Of a DNA stretch of 11,111 bases, positions 1-6,856 are shown one piece after another. This DNA is from an uncultured Ruminococcus sp. (GTDB lineage Bacteria; Bacillota; Clostridia; Oscillospirales; Acutalibacteraceae). Both the position numbers and the translations under genes were made by a program. Numbering within the stretch: the first letter of the stretch is position 1; each line of letters begins with the position of its first letter. The stretch is from contig CACXDE010000360.1 of assembly GCA_902766305.1 (NCBI GenBank), positions 1 to 11,111 on the forward strand. The letters are read 5' to 3'. The notes beneath the pieces were generated by a model. The model made no database searches and was not told the origin of the DNA. It saw nothing but the letters and a program-made list of their open reading frames with translations.

Positions 1-19
1 AAGACTCCTTGTTGTAAGG

Positions 20-47
20 ATTATAACAAATTTTATAACAAAACCAA
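20..47 (-). promoter_or_regulatory. Candidate promoter for a gene beyond the left edge
   Basis: Read on the minus strand, TTGGTT (42-47) is followed after 16 nt by a perfect TATAAT (20-25). An AAGGAG ribosome-site-like sequence then lies at about 4-9. This is the same arrangement as the vapB promoter in this window (TTGACT-N16-TATAAT, then AAGGAG), so another minus-strand gene probably starts just left of the window. The -35 match is poor (3 of 6). The gene itself cannot be seen. Confidence 0.35.
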
Positions 48-68
48 GAAAAAAACAAGTGATTTTCT

Positions 69-497
69 TTATTCTTCAAACCAATTCTCTATTTTCAAAG
101 AGAAAAAATTTTGAATAGGCTCAAAATCTTTAACATTTCTTGTAACTAAAACCCAATTATTAAGAAGTGCAATAGAAGCAATCTGACTATCAATAATAGG
201 AAGAGGATTACCGACAGATTCAAGTTTTGCTATTATTTCAGCATTTACCCTTGCAGCTTCAAGATCATAAGAAATAAAATCATAAAACGGAACTACTGTC
301 TCTTGCAAATAAGCCATAAGTCTCTGCTTTCTCTTACCTTCCGGTAAAATCAGTATTCCGTGAAGCATTTCAAAATATGTAACAGCAGCAATACAGCACT
401 CTTTTGAATTCCGTATTAACTTGTTCACAACTGTCATATTTGGCACAGGTTTAGATGGTTCTGAAATAATGTTTGAGTCCAATAAATATTTCGTCAT
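69..497 (-). CDS. vapC: VapC-like PIN-domain toxin (ribonuclease)
   Basis: This gene encodes a 142-residue PIN-domain protein, the usual size for VapC toxins. VapC proteins are Mg-dependent endoribonucleases that cut specific RNAs, often tRNA or rRNA. The acidic active-site residues are present: Asp7 in YLLDSN, Glu43 in the FEMLHG segment, and Asp103 in IIDSQIAS. A final TRNVKDF segment (119-125) fits the TRNxxxF motif of the family. I chose ATG at 497, which overlaps the TAA stop of the upstream antitoxin by one base (TAATG) and implies translational coupling. A TTG at 503 in the same frame would add two residues and is less likely. The gene is visibly AT-richer than the rest of the window, which fits acquisition by transfer. 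The RNA target cannot be inferred. Confidence 0.88.
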   Translation of the reverse strand: MTKYLLDSNIISEPSKPVPNMTVVNKLIRNSKECCIAAVTYFEMLHGILILPEGKRKQRLMAYLQETVVPFYDFISYDLEAARVNAEIIAKLESVGNPLPIIDSQIASIALLNNWVLVTRNVKDFEPIQNFFSLKIENWFEE

Positions 498-760
498 TAC
501 CAAATTTCCCTTGCAGCATAGATTTCATTTCGTCTGTTAAAATCAAATGCTGTCTCCATAAATGAAGCGTCATCATCGTTATCAAACAAGGTTTTAGATT
601 CATCTCTCCATGATGACAATGCTTTCTCATAAGATAATGTTTTATTGTTATAATCAGAAAATTTTTCTTTTAATTTAAGATAAACAACAAACTGCATTAT
701 TTCTGAGAGATATTCTTCAGGAAGTGTTTTCAGTTCTTGTGCCAAAACATCGTAACTCAT
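497..760 (-). CDS. vapB: VapB-like antitoxin (DUF2281-type)
   Basis: This is an 87-residue acidic protein immediately upstream of the PIN-domain toxin and overlapping it by one base, which is the normal antitoxin-toxin order. Its N-terminal third (LAQELKTLPEEYLSEIMQFV) is a leucine-rich helical segment of the kind found in DUF2281 antitoxins (LPEE followed by a helix ending in FVxxL). The C-terminal part, ending FDFNRRNEIYAAREIW, is likely the toxin-wrapping tail. No clear ribbon-helix-helix or AbrB motif can be read by eye, so the DNA-binding mode is uncertain. AAGGAG (768-773) lies 7 nt before the ATG and supports the start. Together with the PIN protein it forms a type II toxin-antitoxin operon, probably autorepressed through the palindrome at 789-825. 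Confidence 0.8.
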   Translation of the reverse strand: MSYDVLAQELKTLPEEYLSEIMQFVVYLKLKEKFSDYNNKTLSYEKALSSWRDESKTLFDNDDDASFMETAFDFNRRNEIYAAREIW

Positions 761-779
761 TTTATATCTCCTTGCATTA

Positions 780-807
780 ATTATAACAAAAAACAGAAAA
801 AAGTCAA
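780..807 (-). promoter_or_regulatory. vapBC promoter
   Basis: On the minus strand TTGACT (802-807) and TATAAT (780-785) are separated by 16 nt. The predicted start near 773 would leave a leader of only about 13 nt that begins at the AAGGAG ribosome site. The -35 box lies within the left arm of a 17-bp palindrome, so a repressor bound there would block this promoter. Confidence 0.65.
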
Positions 808-825
808 AGACTTTTTTCTGTTTTT
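789..825. promoter_or_regulatory. 17-bp palindrome between divergent genes; candidate VapBC operator
   Basis: Two perfect 17-base arms, 789-805 and 809-825, are separated by AAA. The arms are A/T-rich with GTC/GAC at the centre. Outside them, AATTAT (779-784) and ATAATT (826-831) extend the symmetry with a small offset. The palindrome overlaps the vapB -35 box, and a TATAAT (825-830) faces the AAA gene without a good -35 box. No gene transcribes into it from the left on the plus strand, so an operator is more likely than a terminator, though its T-tracts would also allow bidirectional termination. Confidence 0.5.
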
Positions 826-835
826 ATAATTACGC

Positions 836-860
836 ATTATGAATTATGAATTATGAATTA
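836..860. repeat. Tandem 7-bp repeat (ATTATGA x3.6)
   Basis: ATTATGA occurs three times head to tail at 836-856, followed by a partial ATTA. It sits between the vapBC palindrome and the AAA ATPase start. It could be a protein-binding array or a simple repeat. Confidence 0.7.
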
Positions 861-880
861 ACTGAAAGAAGTGATTGAAA

Positions 881-2149
881 ATGGAACGTAATTATGCGGT
901 CGCTGTACAGAAAAGGGAAAATCTGTACAGAGCATATATCAATAAAGCACAGCTGACTTTACAGACTAACGGCGGAAAGCATTCATCTGAGGAATGTCAG
1001 TATCTCCAGAGAGCAGCTGAACTCCAGAGCGAAATGGCTGATATGACAATCGGCGAGGAGAGAAACCATCACCTAAGAGAAAAGGAAACTATCAGCGCAA
1101 AAATAATATCTATCCTCAGAGAAATAGACCCGCAGAAAGCCGAAGCACTTGAAAAGGGCAAGGGTGAAGGCAAGAAAACTTCTCAGACAACAGGCGGAAA
1201 AGGCGGCGACAGCGATAAGGAAAAGCTTGACGCTATGGCTAAATCCTGGTATAAGGAAGCACCTAACCATTCCTTCAAGGATGTTTCCGGTATGGCTGAG
1301 CTGAAAGACAAGCTTGCAGATTGTGTTACAAATTCAAACTGTGAGGCTCTGCTTGATTTTCTTAAAATTCCGAGACTCAATACATATTTCTTTGTAGGTC
1401 CTCCCGGCTGCGGTAAGACGTACATAATAGAGGCTTTTGCAAACGAGCTTGTAAATATGAAGGACAAGGATTATAAATTCCTGTCGCTTGTCGGTTCGGA
1501 TATTATCAGCCGTTATGTGGGCGACGCTGAAAAAATAGTTACGAGAATGTTTGAAGAAGCTGAGAACTGTGCGCCGTGTATCGTGTTTATAGATGAAATT
1601 GACGGTGTGTGCCGTAACCGTTCACAGAAGTCAATGCCTGAATACGCTGCAAGTATAACAACATCATTCCTGACAGGATACAACCGCATGAAAAATTCCG
1701 GTAAGTCCATTATCTTTATCGGTGCGACAAACTATCCTCAGAGAGTGGATTCTGCTATGCTGGACAGAGCGGAGGTTATCCGTGTTCCGCTTCCTGACCC
1801 GGAGGCAAGAAGCAATGCTTTCCGTATGCAGTTTGACGGAATAGTGGAGCTTGATGACGATATAACATATGACGATATGGCAGCTGTGACTGACGGCTAC
1901 AACTACCGTGATATAGAGCGTGTCACCTCTATCATGAAAAAGTCTGTATTTGAGCAGGTTATGCAGCAGGCAGGAAATGAACAGGCAGCTATTGAGCTTA
2001 TCAAGTACGGCAAATTCAAGCTGAAAAAGAGCGATTTTGACGACGCTATGTCAAACTTCAAGCCTTCTTCAAAGAAGGATATCATAGACGCTATCGACAA
2101 GTGGGAGAGAAATCTCAACAACGACAGCTATCTTATTGACGATGAATGA
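881..2149 (+). CDS. Vps4/katanin-like AAA ATPase with helical N-terminal domain
   Basis: This gene encodes a 422-residue AAA ATPase. Residues 1-90 look like three amphipathic helices, followed by a Gly/Lys-rich linker (about 92-112). The AAA core has Walker A GPPGCGKT (173-180), a pore-loop-like RYVGD (211-215), Walker B CIVFIDEID (233-241), sensor 1 GATN (281-284) and candidate arginine fingers in LDRAEVIRV (R296, R301). The small helical subdomain contains GYNYRDIERV (about 339-348). All catalytic elements are intact, so it should be an active ring-forming remodelling ATPase. The layout resembles the MIT-AAA order of Vps4, but a true MIT domain cannot be proved by eye. ATG 881 has GAAAGAAG 9 nt upstream. 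An in-frame TTG at 875 is too close to that site. The substrate is unknown. The next gene encodes a second, degenerate AAA protein. Confidence 0.88.
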   Translation: MERNYAVAVQKRENLYRAYINKAQLTLQTNGGKHSSEECQYLQRAAELQSEMADMTIGEERNHHLREKETISAKIISILREIDPQKAEALEKGKGEGKKTSQTTGGKGGDSDKEKLDAMAKSWYKEAPNHSFKDVSGMAELKDKLADCVTNSNCEALLDFLKIPRLNTYFFVGPPGCGKTYIIEAFANELVNMKDKDYKFLSLVGSDIISRYVGDAEKIVTRMFEEAENCAPCIVFIDEIDGVCRNRSQKSMPEYAASITTSFLTGYNRMKNSGKSIIFIGATNYPQRVDSAMLDRAEVIRVPLPDPEARSNAFRMQFDGIVELDDDITYDDMAAVTDGYNYRDIERVTSIMKKSVFEQVMQQAGNEQAAIELIKYGKFKLKKSDFDDAMSNFKPSSKKDIIDAIDKWERNLNNDSYLIDDE

Positions 2150-2162
2150 AAAAATTAAAGTG

Positions 2163-2337
2163 GACTCTGCTTACGGACATGGAAATCATTTTGTACAATT
2201 ACGATAGCTCTCTTTTTATTAAATAGTTATAGTTTTTTTAGGAAGGGGGTCTGGGGGATAACCCTTTGTTTTTAAACAAAGGGTTTCACCCAGTTAGTGT
2301 TGTCAAAAAATGATTTCTGTGACTTAATGGCAGAGTC
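2163..2337. repeat. 175-bp element with imperfect terminal inverted repeats (MITE-like)
   Basis: The left end has GACTCTGC (2163-2170) and GAAATCATTTT (2182-2192). The right end carries their exact reverse complements, AAAATGATTTC (2307-2317) and GCAGAGTC (2330-2337), in mirror order with similar spacing. Together they make roughly 30-bp imperfect arms around a G-rich hairpin repeat. No target-site duplication is obvious. It may be a non-autonomous mobile element or the long base of a folded RNA between the two AAA genes. Confidence 0.55.
2232..2297 (+). repeat. G-rich hairpin repeat, copy 1
   Basis: A T-run and AGGAAGGGGGTCTGGGGGAT lead into a perfect 12-bp hairpin (2260-2271 with 2274-2285, loop TT). 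CTGGG/CCCAG form an outer stem. Copies with the same order of parts occur at 8887-8949 (inverted) and 10254-10310. There is no T-run directly after the hairpin on the plus strand, so it is not a standard terminator. It resembles REP-type dispersed palindromes. Confidence 0.75.
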
Positions 2338-2366
2338 TCTTGGGCTTGTTAAACGGAGGATGTAAA

Positions 2367-3383
2367 ATGCCGTCAGAAGTGATAGAAAAATATAAATGTG
2401 ATATCCCGCATCATGAAGATGACAAGCTTGTGGGAAGAAAAAGATATGAGACTATGCTTGTAGGCTGTCTTCCTTTTTCAGAGCAGGAGCTGTATTTCAG
2501 TACTCTGAGCAATATCAGTATCATGCTGCTTGCCGGAAAGTATGGCTGCGGTAAGAGAACTCTCGAAAATGCGTTCATAGCCGGGTACGGGGAAATGTTC
2601 AGCGGTTATCTCCGGTTTCCTTTTGAGGATGCGGCGGCTAAGGGAGAAGAAGAGGCTGTCGCTGACCTCAGTGAATTTCTTACAGCTTTAGGCGAATATG
2701 CTGACGGTGATGATGAAAACGGTGAAGAAGCGTTTATAGTCAGCCTTGGCACGATAAATGCAGTAGCTGATATGCCTTTGCTGTGCAAAACGCTTTCAGA
2801 CGGTCTGAAAAAGCTCAGGGATGAGGGGAAAGGTGTTCTTGTTATAACCGGAGTTTTTGACGGTGACATAAGAAGCCTGCCGAAAAGCTTAAAAAGGTCT
2901 GCTGTTATATGCCGTGTCGATCCGCCGGATAAGGAGGAAAGACTTGAATTTTTTGAAAAGGCATTTGAACCGGTGTCAGGCTATGTGAATGATACAGTCG
3001 GTATAGATTTTATGTCAGAATATACAGAGGGTATAACATTTCTTGACCTTGAAAGCCTTATCGGCGATCTGCAAATGTATCTGAAAGCAAAGTTTGTGGT
3101 TGAGGTTGCCGAAACAAGCGGATGTGATATAGGCGAGGTCGAAATGTCTGACATAGGAATAGACAAGGTTAATCTTGAGAAGGACGATTTTACATTTCTT
3201 GCGGACAGCTATAAACCGGAGGTTCAGCAGACAGCGTCTCCGGCATTTGACATGAGTGCGCTTACACAAGCTCTGTCGGGGCTGACGCTTAATCTTTCAT
3301 CATCTTCCGAGCCTGAAAAACCAAAGGAGAAATCGCCGTTTGAGCTTCTTGATGACGATGACGACCCTGACGCTATTTTTTAA
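2367..3383 (+). CDS. Degenerate AAA-type ATPase partner with acidic C-terminal tail
   Basis: This gene encodes a 338-residue protein. An in-frame TTG at 2340 would extend it, but GGAGG (2354-2358) lies at ideal distance before ATG 2367. A P-loop-like GKYGCGKRT (57-65) is preserved after a hydrophobic strand (ISIMLLA). The expected Walker B position reads FIVSLGTIN (123-131) with no Asp-Glu pair. A later strand, VLVITGVFDGD, sits where sensor 1 would be, and KRSAVICRV (176-184) sits where arginine-finger and strand-5 residues usually lie. It probably binds but does not hydrolyse ATP. The C-terminal 50 residues are low-complexity, ending SPFELLDDDDDPDAIF, a candidate docking peptide. It lies 217 nt after the intact AAA gene on the same strand. 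A regulatory or adaptor subunit for that ATPase is inferred. The family was not recognised. Confidence 0.72.
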   Translation: MPSEVIEKYKCDIPHHEDDKLVGRKRYETMLVGCLPFSEQELYFSTLSNISIMLLAGKYGCGKRTLENAFIAGYGEMFSGYLRFPFEDAAAKGEEEAVADLSEFLTALGEYADGDDENGEEAFIVSLGTINAVADMPLLCKTLSDGLKKLRDEGKGVLVITGVFDGDIRSLPKSLKRSAVICRVDPPDKEERLEFFEKAFEPVSGYVNDTVGIDFMSEYTEGITFLDLESLIGDLQMYLKAKFVVEVAETSGCDIGEVEMSDIGIDKVNLEKDDFTFLADSYKPEVQQTASPAFDMSALTQALSGLTLNLSSSSEPEKPKEKSPFELLDDDDDPDAIF

Positions 3384-3424
3384 TGTTCAATGTACAGTGT
3401 CAAGGCATCAAAACTTTCCCCTAC

Positions 3425-3627
3425 TGTTATTCTGAGGAGCGGAGTCGTTGTTAAGAGTGGGGAGGCTTTTTGACTTGGTTGGAACGATGCGCTCTGATAT
3501 TTTCATAACCTAAGCGGCGAAGAATCTTTCCGATATGGTTGGTTTTGTGGTAAAGATCCTTTGCTTCGCTCAGGATGACAATGGGGCTGTCTTTTGGTAA
3601 GGTTTCCTCACTGCGTTCGGAATGACA
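3425..3627 (+). repeat. Dispersed 'HSERSEE' intergenic repeat, copy A
   Basis: The 314 nt between the second AAA gene and the lipoprotein operon contain no credible gene. They hold a mosaic repeat with the recurring motifs TTCTGAGGAGCGG, GCGAAGAATCTTT, GCTTCGCTCAGGATGACA and GCGTTCGGAATGACA. Its minus-strand translation gives CHSERSEE and ILSEAKDL, a well-known spurious translation of a repeat spread through many bacterial genomes. An inverted copy lies at 10450-10604, and the two share most of their length with point differences and one internal gap. Confidence 0.82.
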
Positions 3628-3697
3628 GGGGTAAGCGTTCGGGATTACATACATATAAACGATTTTAGGTGCATTTTCTTGAAAGGGTGTGTTCTGA

Positions 3698-4819
3698 ATG
3701 AAAAAGATAAAGCTGATATTATTATTAACTATTGTTGTTCCAATGCTTAGCGCTTGTAATATTGATACATCTGAAACGGTTCAGGACAGCAAAGCGTCCG
3801 CCCAGACTGCTTCAAGTGAAGCCGGTGTTTCTGGAGCAAACTTGACAGAAGATTCTTTGAATGCTGACGAAGAACCGGAAAGCAGTGAAGCTGAAATTTC
3901 AGATGAAGGTTCATCCGCAGAAGATACTGCTCCTGTCAGTGCTAATATCCGTAAGGCAGACTGGGAGAATATTACATGGATGCAGTACAGCAGTCCGTAT
4001 TTTACTCTTACCGTTCCTGAGGGCTGGAATGTAGACTGGTCAGGCAATGCGGAAAGACTGTACTGGACTGTGGGAACTGCTGACGGTAATGTCGGGATAG
4101 AAAATCAGGATCATGTGTATGCGGCAAAGGATCCGTCTTCAATGCAGATGACAGGCGTGGAAATATACCTTGCACAGGGTACAGTGCCTGAATTTTTCAA
4201 TACGGTAGTCGGAAGCAAGCAGGATACATTTGAGGTGAAAAATTCCTGCGTTCCATCAAATAAAGAAATATTGCAGTCAATACGTCCGACAACACCGATA
4301 AGAGATTATCAGTCGCTTTATGTAAACTATACAAAGGACGGCTTTGAGGGTGAAGGCATATATTCAGCTGTGATAATGGAATCAAAGGATGTAGTCGCCG
4401 GCGGAATAAATTATGGTATGTGGGAGATAAACTGCGTTTATACAGAGCATACTCCACTTGGAGAGCTTGTGAACTGGCAGCCCGTTCTTACAACGATAGC
4501 CCAGTCATTTACGTATACCCAGCAGTATATAAATGAATGGCAGTCACTTGCAGGCTCAAACGATACACCTTCAAATTCTGTGAACGATACTGATCCGGTG
4601 GTTCAGGCATTTGAGGAAAGAAGCAAGGAAGATACAATTATTCAGGAAAAGCGTTCGGATATGATAGGCGAGTATGAGCGTGTAGTTGATAATGATTCCG
4701 GAGATATTTACCGTGCGTACAACGGTTTCCTTGATGATATCGGAACAGAGCAGAAAAAATATTCCGCAATTACTGATCAGCAGTATCTTGAAGGCTATAA
4801 GGGATGGATAGATAAATGA
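3698..4819 (+). CDS. Secreted lipoprotein of unknown function (operon gene 1)
   Basis: This 373-residue protein starts with a lipoprotein signal: charged MKKIK, a hydrophobic stretch, and lipobox LSAC with the lipidated Cys at 20. Residues 21-85 are a Ser/Glu/Ala/Asp-rich linker of the kind that spans the cell wall. A globular part from about 90 begins with SSPYFTLTVPEGWNVDW, resembling the opening strand of PsbP-like or similar beta-rich surface domains. The last 75 residues are charged and probably helical. No catalytic motif was seen. AAAGGG lies 10 nt before the ATG. The stop overlaps the next start (ATGA), so it is translated with the editing-domain gene downstream. Its role is unknown, and a link to the tRNA-editing gene is by context only. 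Confidence 0.8.
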   Translation: MKKIKLILLLTIVVPMLSACNIDTSETVQDSKASAQTASSEAGVSGANLTEDSLNADEEPESSEAEISDEGSSAEDTAPVSANIRKADWENITWMQYSSPYFTLTVPEGWNVDWSGNAERLYWTVGTADGNVGIENQDHVYAAKDPSSMQMTGVEIYLAQGTVPEFFNTVVGSKQDTFEVKNSCVPSNKEILQSIRPTTPIRDYQSLYVNYTKDGFEGEGIYSAVIMESKDVVAGGINYGMWEINCVYTEHTPLGELVNWQPVLTTIAQSFTYTQQYINEWQSLAGSNDTPSNSVNDTDPVVQAFEERSKEDTIIQEKRSDMIGEYERVVDNDSGDIYRAYNGFLDDIGTEQKKYSAITDQQYLEGYKGWIDK

Positions 4820-5358
4820 GTGAAAATGTAGGCAAGATATTTACATCAGCGCCGGAGGATGAACGTTCTCCGGAGGAAACAGCCGTGTACAAGCTTCTTG
4901 ACAGACTTGGTGTCTCATATACAAGAACGGAGCATGAAGCGGCTATGACTATGGAGGACTGTCAGAGAGCAGAAGAACTGCTTGATGTAAAAATATGCAA
5001 GAACCTGTTTTTGTGCAACCGTCAGAAGACAGTTTTTTATCTGCTTATGATGCCGGGGGATAAGCCTTTCAAGACTAAGGATCTTTCGGCTCAGATAGGC
5101 AGTTCAAGACTGTCCTTTGCCGGTGAAGAATATATGAGGGAGCTTCTTGGAGTTACTCCCGGTTCAGTAAGCGTACTGGGACTTATGAATGATGATGAAA
5201 ACAAAGTCAGACTTCTGATAGAGAAGGATGTTTTGTCAGAGGAATATTTTGGCTGTCATCCATGCAAAAATACAGGCAGTATGAAAATAAGAATGAAAGA
5301 TCTGACGGATGTTATACTTCCGGCTGTGGGACATGATTATACAGAGGTAGAACTGTGA
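4816..5358 (+). CDS. YbaK/ProX-type prolyl-tRNA editing protein (Ala-tRNA(Pro) deacylase-like)
   Basis: This 180-residue protein consists of one YbaK/aminoacyl-tRNA deacylase domain. Free-standing members of the ProX/PrdX group hydrolyse Ala wrongly attached to tRNA(Pro), cleaning up after prolyl-tRNA synthetase in the cytoplasm. Visible family landmarks are the conserved Lys62 in ICKNLFLCNR, GSSRLSFA (95-102), GVTPGSVSVLGL (112-123) and the substrate-pocket segment HPCKNTGSMKI (148-158). The length fits the ProX group and is longer than a minimal YbaK. The ATG overlaps the upstream lipoprotein stop by four bases and the stop overlaps the next ATG by one base, so the three genes are translationally coupled. 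The exact amino acid specificity is inferred from family resemblance. Confidence 0.86.
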   Translation: MSENVGKIFTSAPEDERSPEETAVYKLLDRLGVSYTRTEHEAAMTMEDCQRAEELLDVKICKNLFLCNRQKTVFYLLMMPGDKPFKTKDLSAQIGSSRLSFAGEEYMRELLGVTPGSVSVLGLMNDDENKVRLLIEKDVLSEEYFGCHPCKNTGSMKIRMKDLTDVILPAVGHDYTEVEL

Positions 5359-6011
5359 TGAATGATTTCGATAAGCTTCTGACTGCTGTAAAAAAAGAGG
5401 CTTCGGACATTGGCATACCCATATCCGGAAAAATAAGCAGTCATGTGTCTGTAAATACAAGGGCCAAGTCAAGATTTGGCAGCTGTACCAAGCAAAACGG
5501 CAGATTTGTCATAGAGCTGTCTTCAATGCTTTTGGATGCGCCTGAAAAGTCATGCCGCCAGACTATAGCCCATGAGCTTATACATACCTGTCCCGGCTGT
5601 ATGGATCATGGAGAGCGGTTTATGTATTATGCTGCAAGGATGAATAACGCATACGGCTATGATATAAAGCGGACAAATTCTGTAGAAGAAATGGGAGTTA
5701 ACTACGACAGGACAGAGGATGCTAAATTTATCATTACCTGCCGGAAATGCGGAAAAGAGTTTTCACGTCTGAGAAGAAGTACGCTTACGGATAATCCGTC
5801 GAGATACAGATGTAAATGCGGCGGAGAATTGTATGTAAGATCAAACCAGCCTGTACAGACACAGAAACAGCCGGACTTGACGGACGCAAAGTATGTGCTC
5901 TTGTGTATGAAATGCGGAAGAAGGATCGGGCGGCAGAAAATGTCTGCGGCAATAAAAAACCCTTCGGGATACAGATGCTCTTGCGGCGGAAGTCTTAAAA
6001 GGGTACGTTAG
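5358..6011 (+). CDS. SprT-like zinc metalloprotease-fold protein with two tandem zinc ribbons
   Basis: This 217-residue protein carries a SprT-like domain. The zinc-protease motif HELIH is at 72-76, with the likely third ligand His84 in MDHGERF. Upstream, RAKSRFGSCTKQNGRFVIELS is the typical SprT strand region. The C-terminal half holds two zinc ribbons with identical spacing (C-x2-C-x20-C-x-C): Cys128/131/152/154 and Cys183/186/207/209. They are separated by 55 residues, which implies an internal duplication. SprT/Spartan relatives act on DNA- or protein-bound substrates, but the bacterial function is not settled. ATG 5358 overlaps the previous stop (TGATG), with GAGGT 9 nt upstream. A GTG at 5355 would add one residue. 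Its stop lies 11 nt before rlmA. Confidence 0.82.
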   Translation: MNDFDKLLTAVKKEASDIGIPISGKISSHVSVNTRAKSRFGSCTKQNGRFVIELSSMLLDAPEKSCRQTIAHELIHTCPGCMDHGERFMYYAARMNNAYGYDIKRTNSVEEMGVNYDRTEDAKFIITCRKCGKEFSRLRRSTLTDNPSRYRCKCGGELYVRSNQPVQTQKQPDLTDAKYVLLCMKCGRRIGRQKMSAAIKNPSGYRCSCGGSLKRVR

Positions 6012-6022
6012 GGGCGGCAGAG

Positions 6023-6838
6023 ATGAACAGAATAAAACTTATTTGTCCGGTGTGCGGCGAAGGTCTGATGAAAAAAGAAAAGAGCTTTGTCTGTCCAAAG
6101 GGTCACAGCTTTGATATCGCAAGACAGGGATATGTGAATCTTCTCCCCGTACAGAATAAGCATTCTCTCTCTCCCGGAGATACCCGTGATATGCTTGGAG
6201 CAAGACGGCGTTTCCTTGACAGCGGACATTATACTCTCATATGCAATGACGTATCAGAGAAAATCAGAAGCTTCTGTAAAGAAAAATCACCGGTTATTGC
6301 AGATATCGGCAGCGGAGAGGGATATTATACAGCACATCTGAAAAATAGCCTTAATGCTGAATGTATCGGTATTGATATCGCAAAGGAAGCGTCTAAAATG
6401 TCATGTCAGAGAGACCGTGATATTTTATGGATTGTAGCTACAGCCTCGCATCTTCCGGTTGCTGACAGCAGTATTGACGCAGTGACGGCTGTTTTTTCGC
6501 TTTATGTCAATAATGAATATGCAAGGGTTCTGAAAAGCGGCGGAATTGTTGTGGAAGTGACAGCCGGTTCAAGGCATCTGACAGAGCTTAAGCAGCTGAT
6601 ATATGACGAGGTTTTTGAGCAGCATAAGCAGCCGTCTCCCTTCGGTGATGAATTTGAGCTGATAATACAGGAGGATAAGTCTTTTAATGCTGCGCTGAGC
6701 GGTCAGGAGCTTAAAGACCTTCTGATGATGACTCCACATATTCACAGGATAAACAGGGAACAGAGTGAAAGGATAAATAATATATCAGGTCTTGATATAA
6801 CTGTCAATTATATAATAAGGGTTATGAGAAAACTATAA
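6023..6838 (+). CDS. rlmA: RlmA-family 23S rRNA (guanine-N1) methyltransferase
   Basis: This 271-residue protein has the full RlmA layout. An N-terminal zinc finger uses Cys8, Cys11, Cys24 and His28 (CPVC...CPKGH), followed by the family signature SFDIARQGYVNLL (29-41). A class I SAM-binding domain has DIGSGEGYY at 94-102, an acidic strand end at GIDIAK, and YVNNEYARVLKSGG as the post-motif region. The family methylates N1 of G745 (RlmA-I) or G748 (RlmA-II, the Gram-positive TlrB type) in 23S rRNA helix 35, using S-adenosylmethionine. In a Gram-positive host the G748 type is the likelier guess. TlrB-type methylation can contribute to tylosin resistance. An AGGGG overlapping the upstream stop serves as ribosome site. 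It sits mid-operon. Confidence 0.88.
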   Translation: MNRIKLICPVCGEGLMKKEKSFVCPKGHSFDIARQGYVNLLPVQNKHSLSPGDTRDMLGARRRFLDSGHYTLICNDVSEKIRSFCKEKSPVIADIGSGEGYYTAHLKNSLNAECIGIDIAKEASKMSCQRDRDILWIVATASHLPVADSSIDAVTAVFSLYVNNEYARVLKSGGIVVEVTAGSRHLTELKQLIYDEVFEQHKQPSPFGDEFELIIQEDKSFNAALSGQELKDLLMMTPHIHRINREQSERINNISGLDITVNYIIRVMRKL

Positions 6839-6856
6839 AAAGGGAAGTGGACGCAA

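Noticed and set aside
789..825. Palindrome as a plain transcription terminator
   Set aside because: The neighbouring genes diverge from it, so no transcript is expected to arrive. An operator role fits better, although termination was not excluded.
3451..3654. 67-codon minus-strand frame reading CHSERSEE and ILSEAKDL
   Set aside because: This is the known spurious translation of a dispersed intergenic repeat. It has no ribosome site and its second copy does not preserve the frame.
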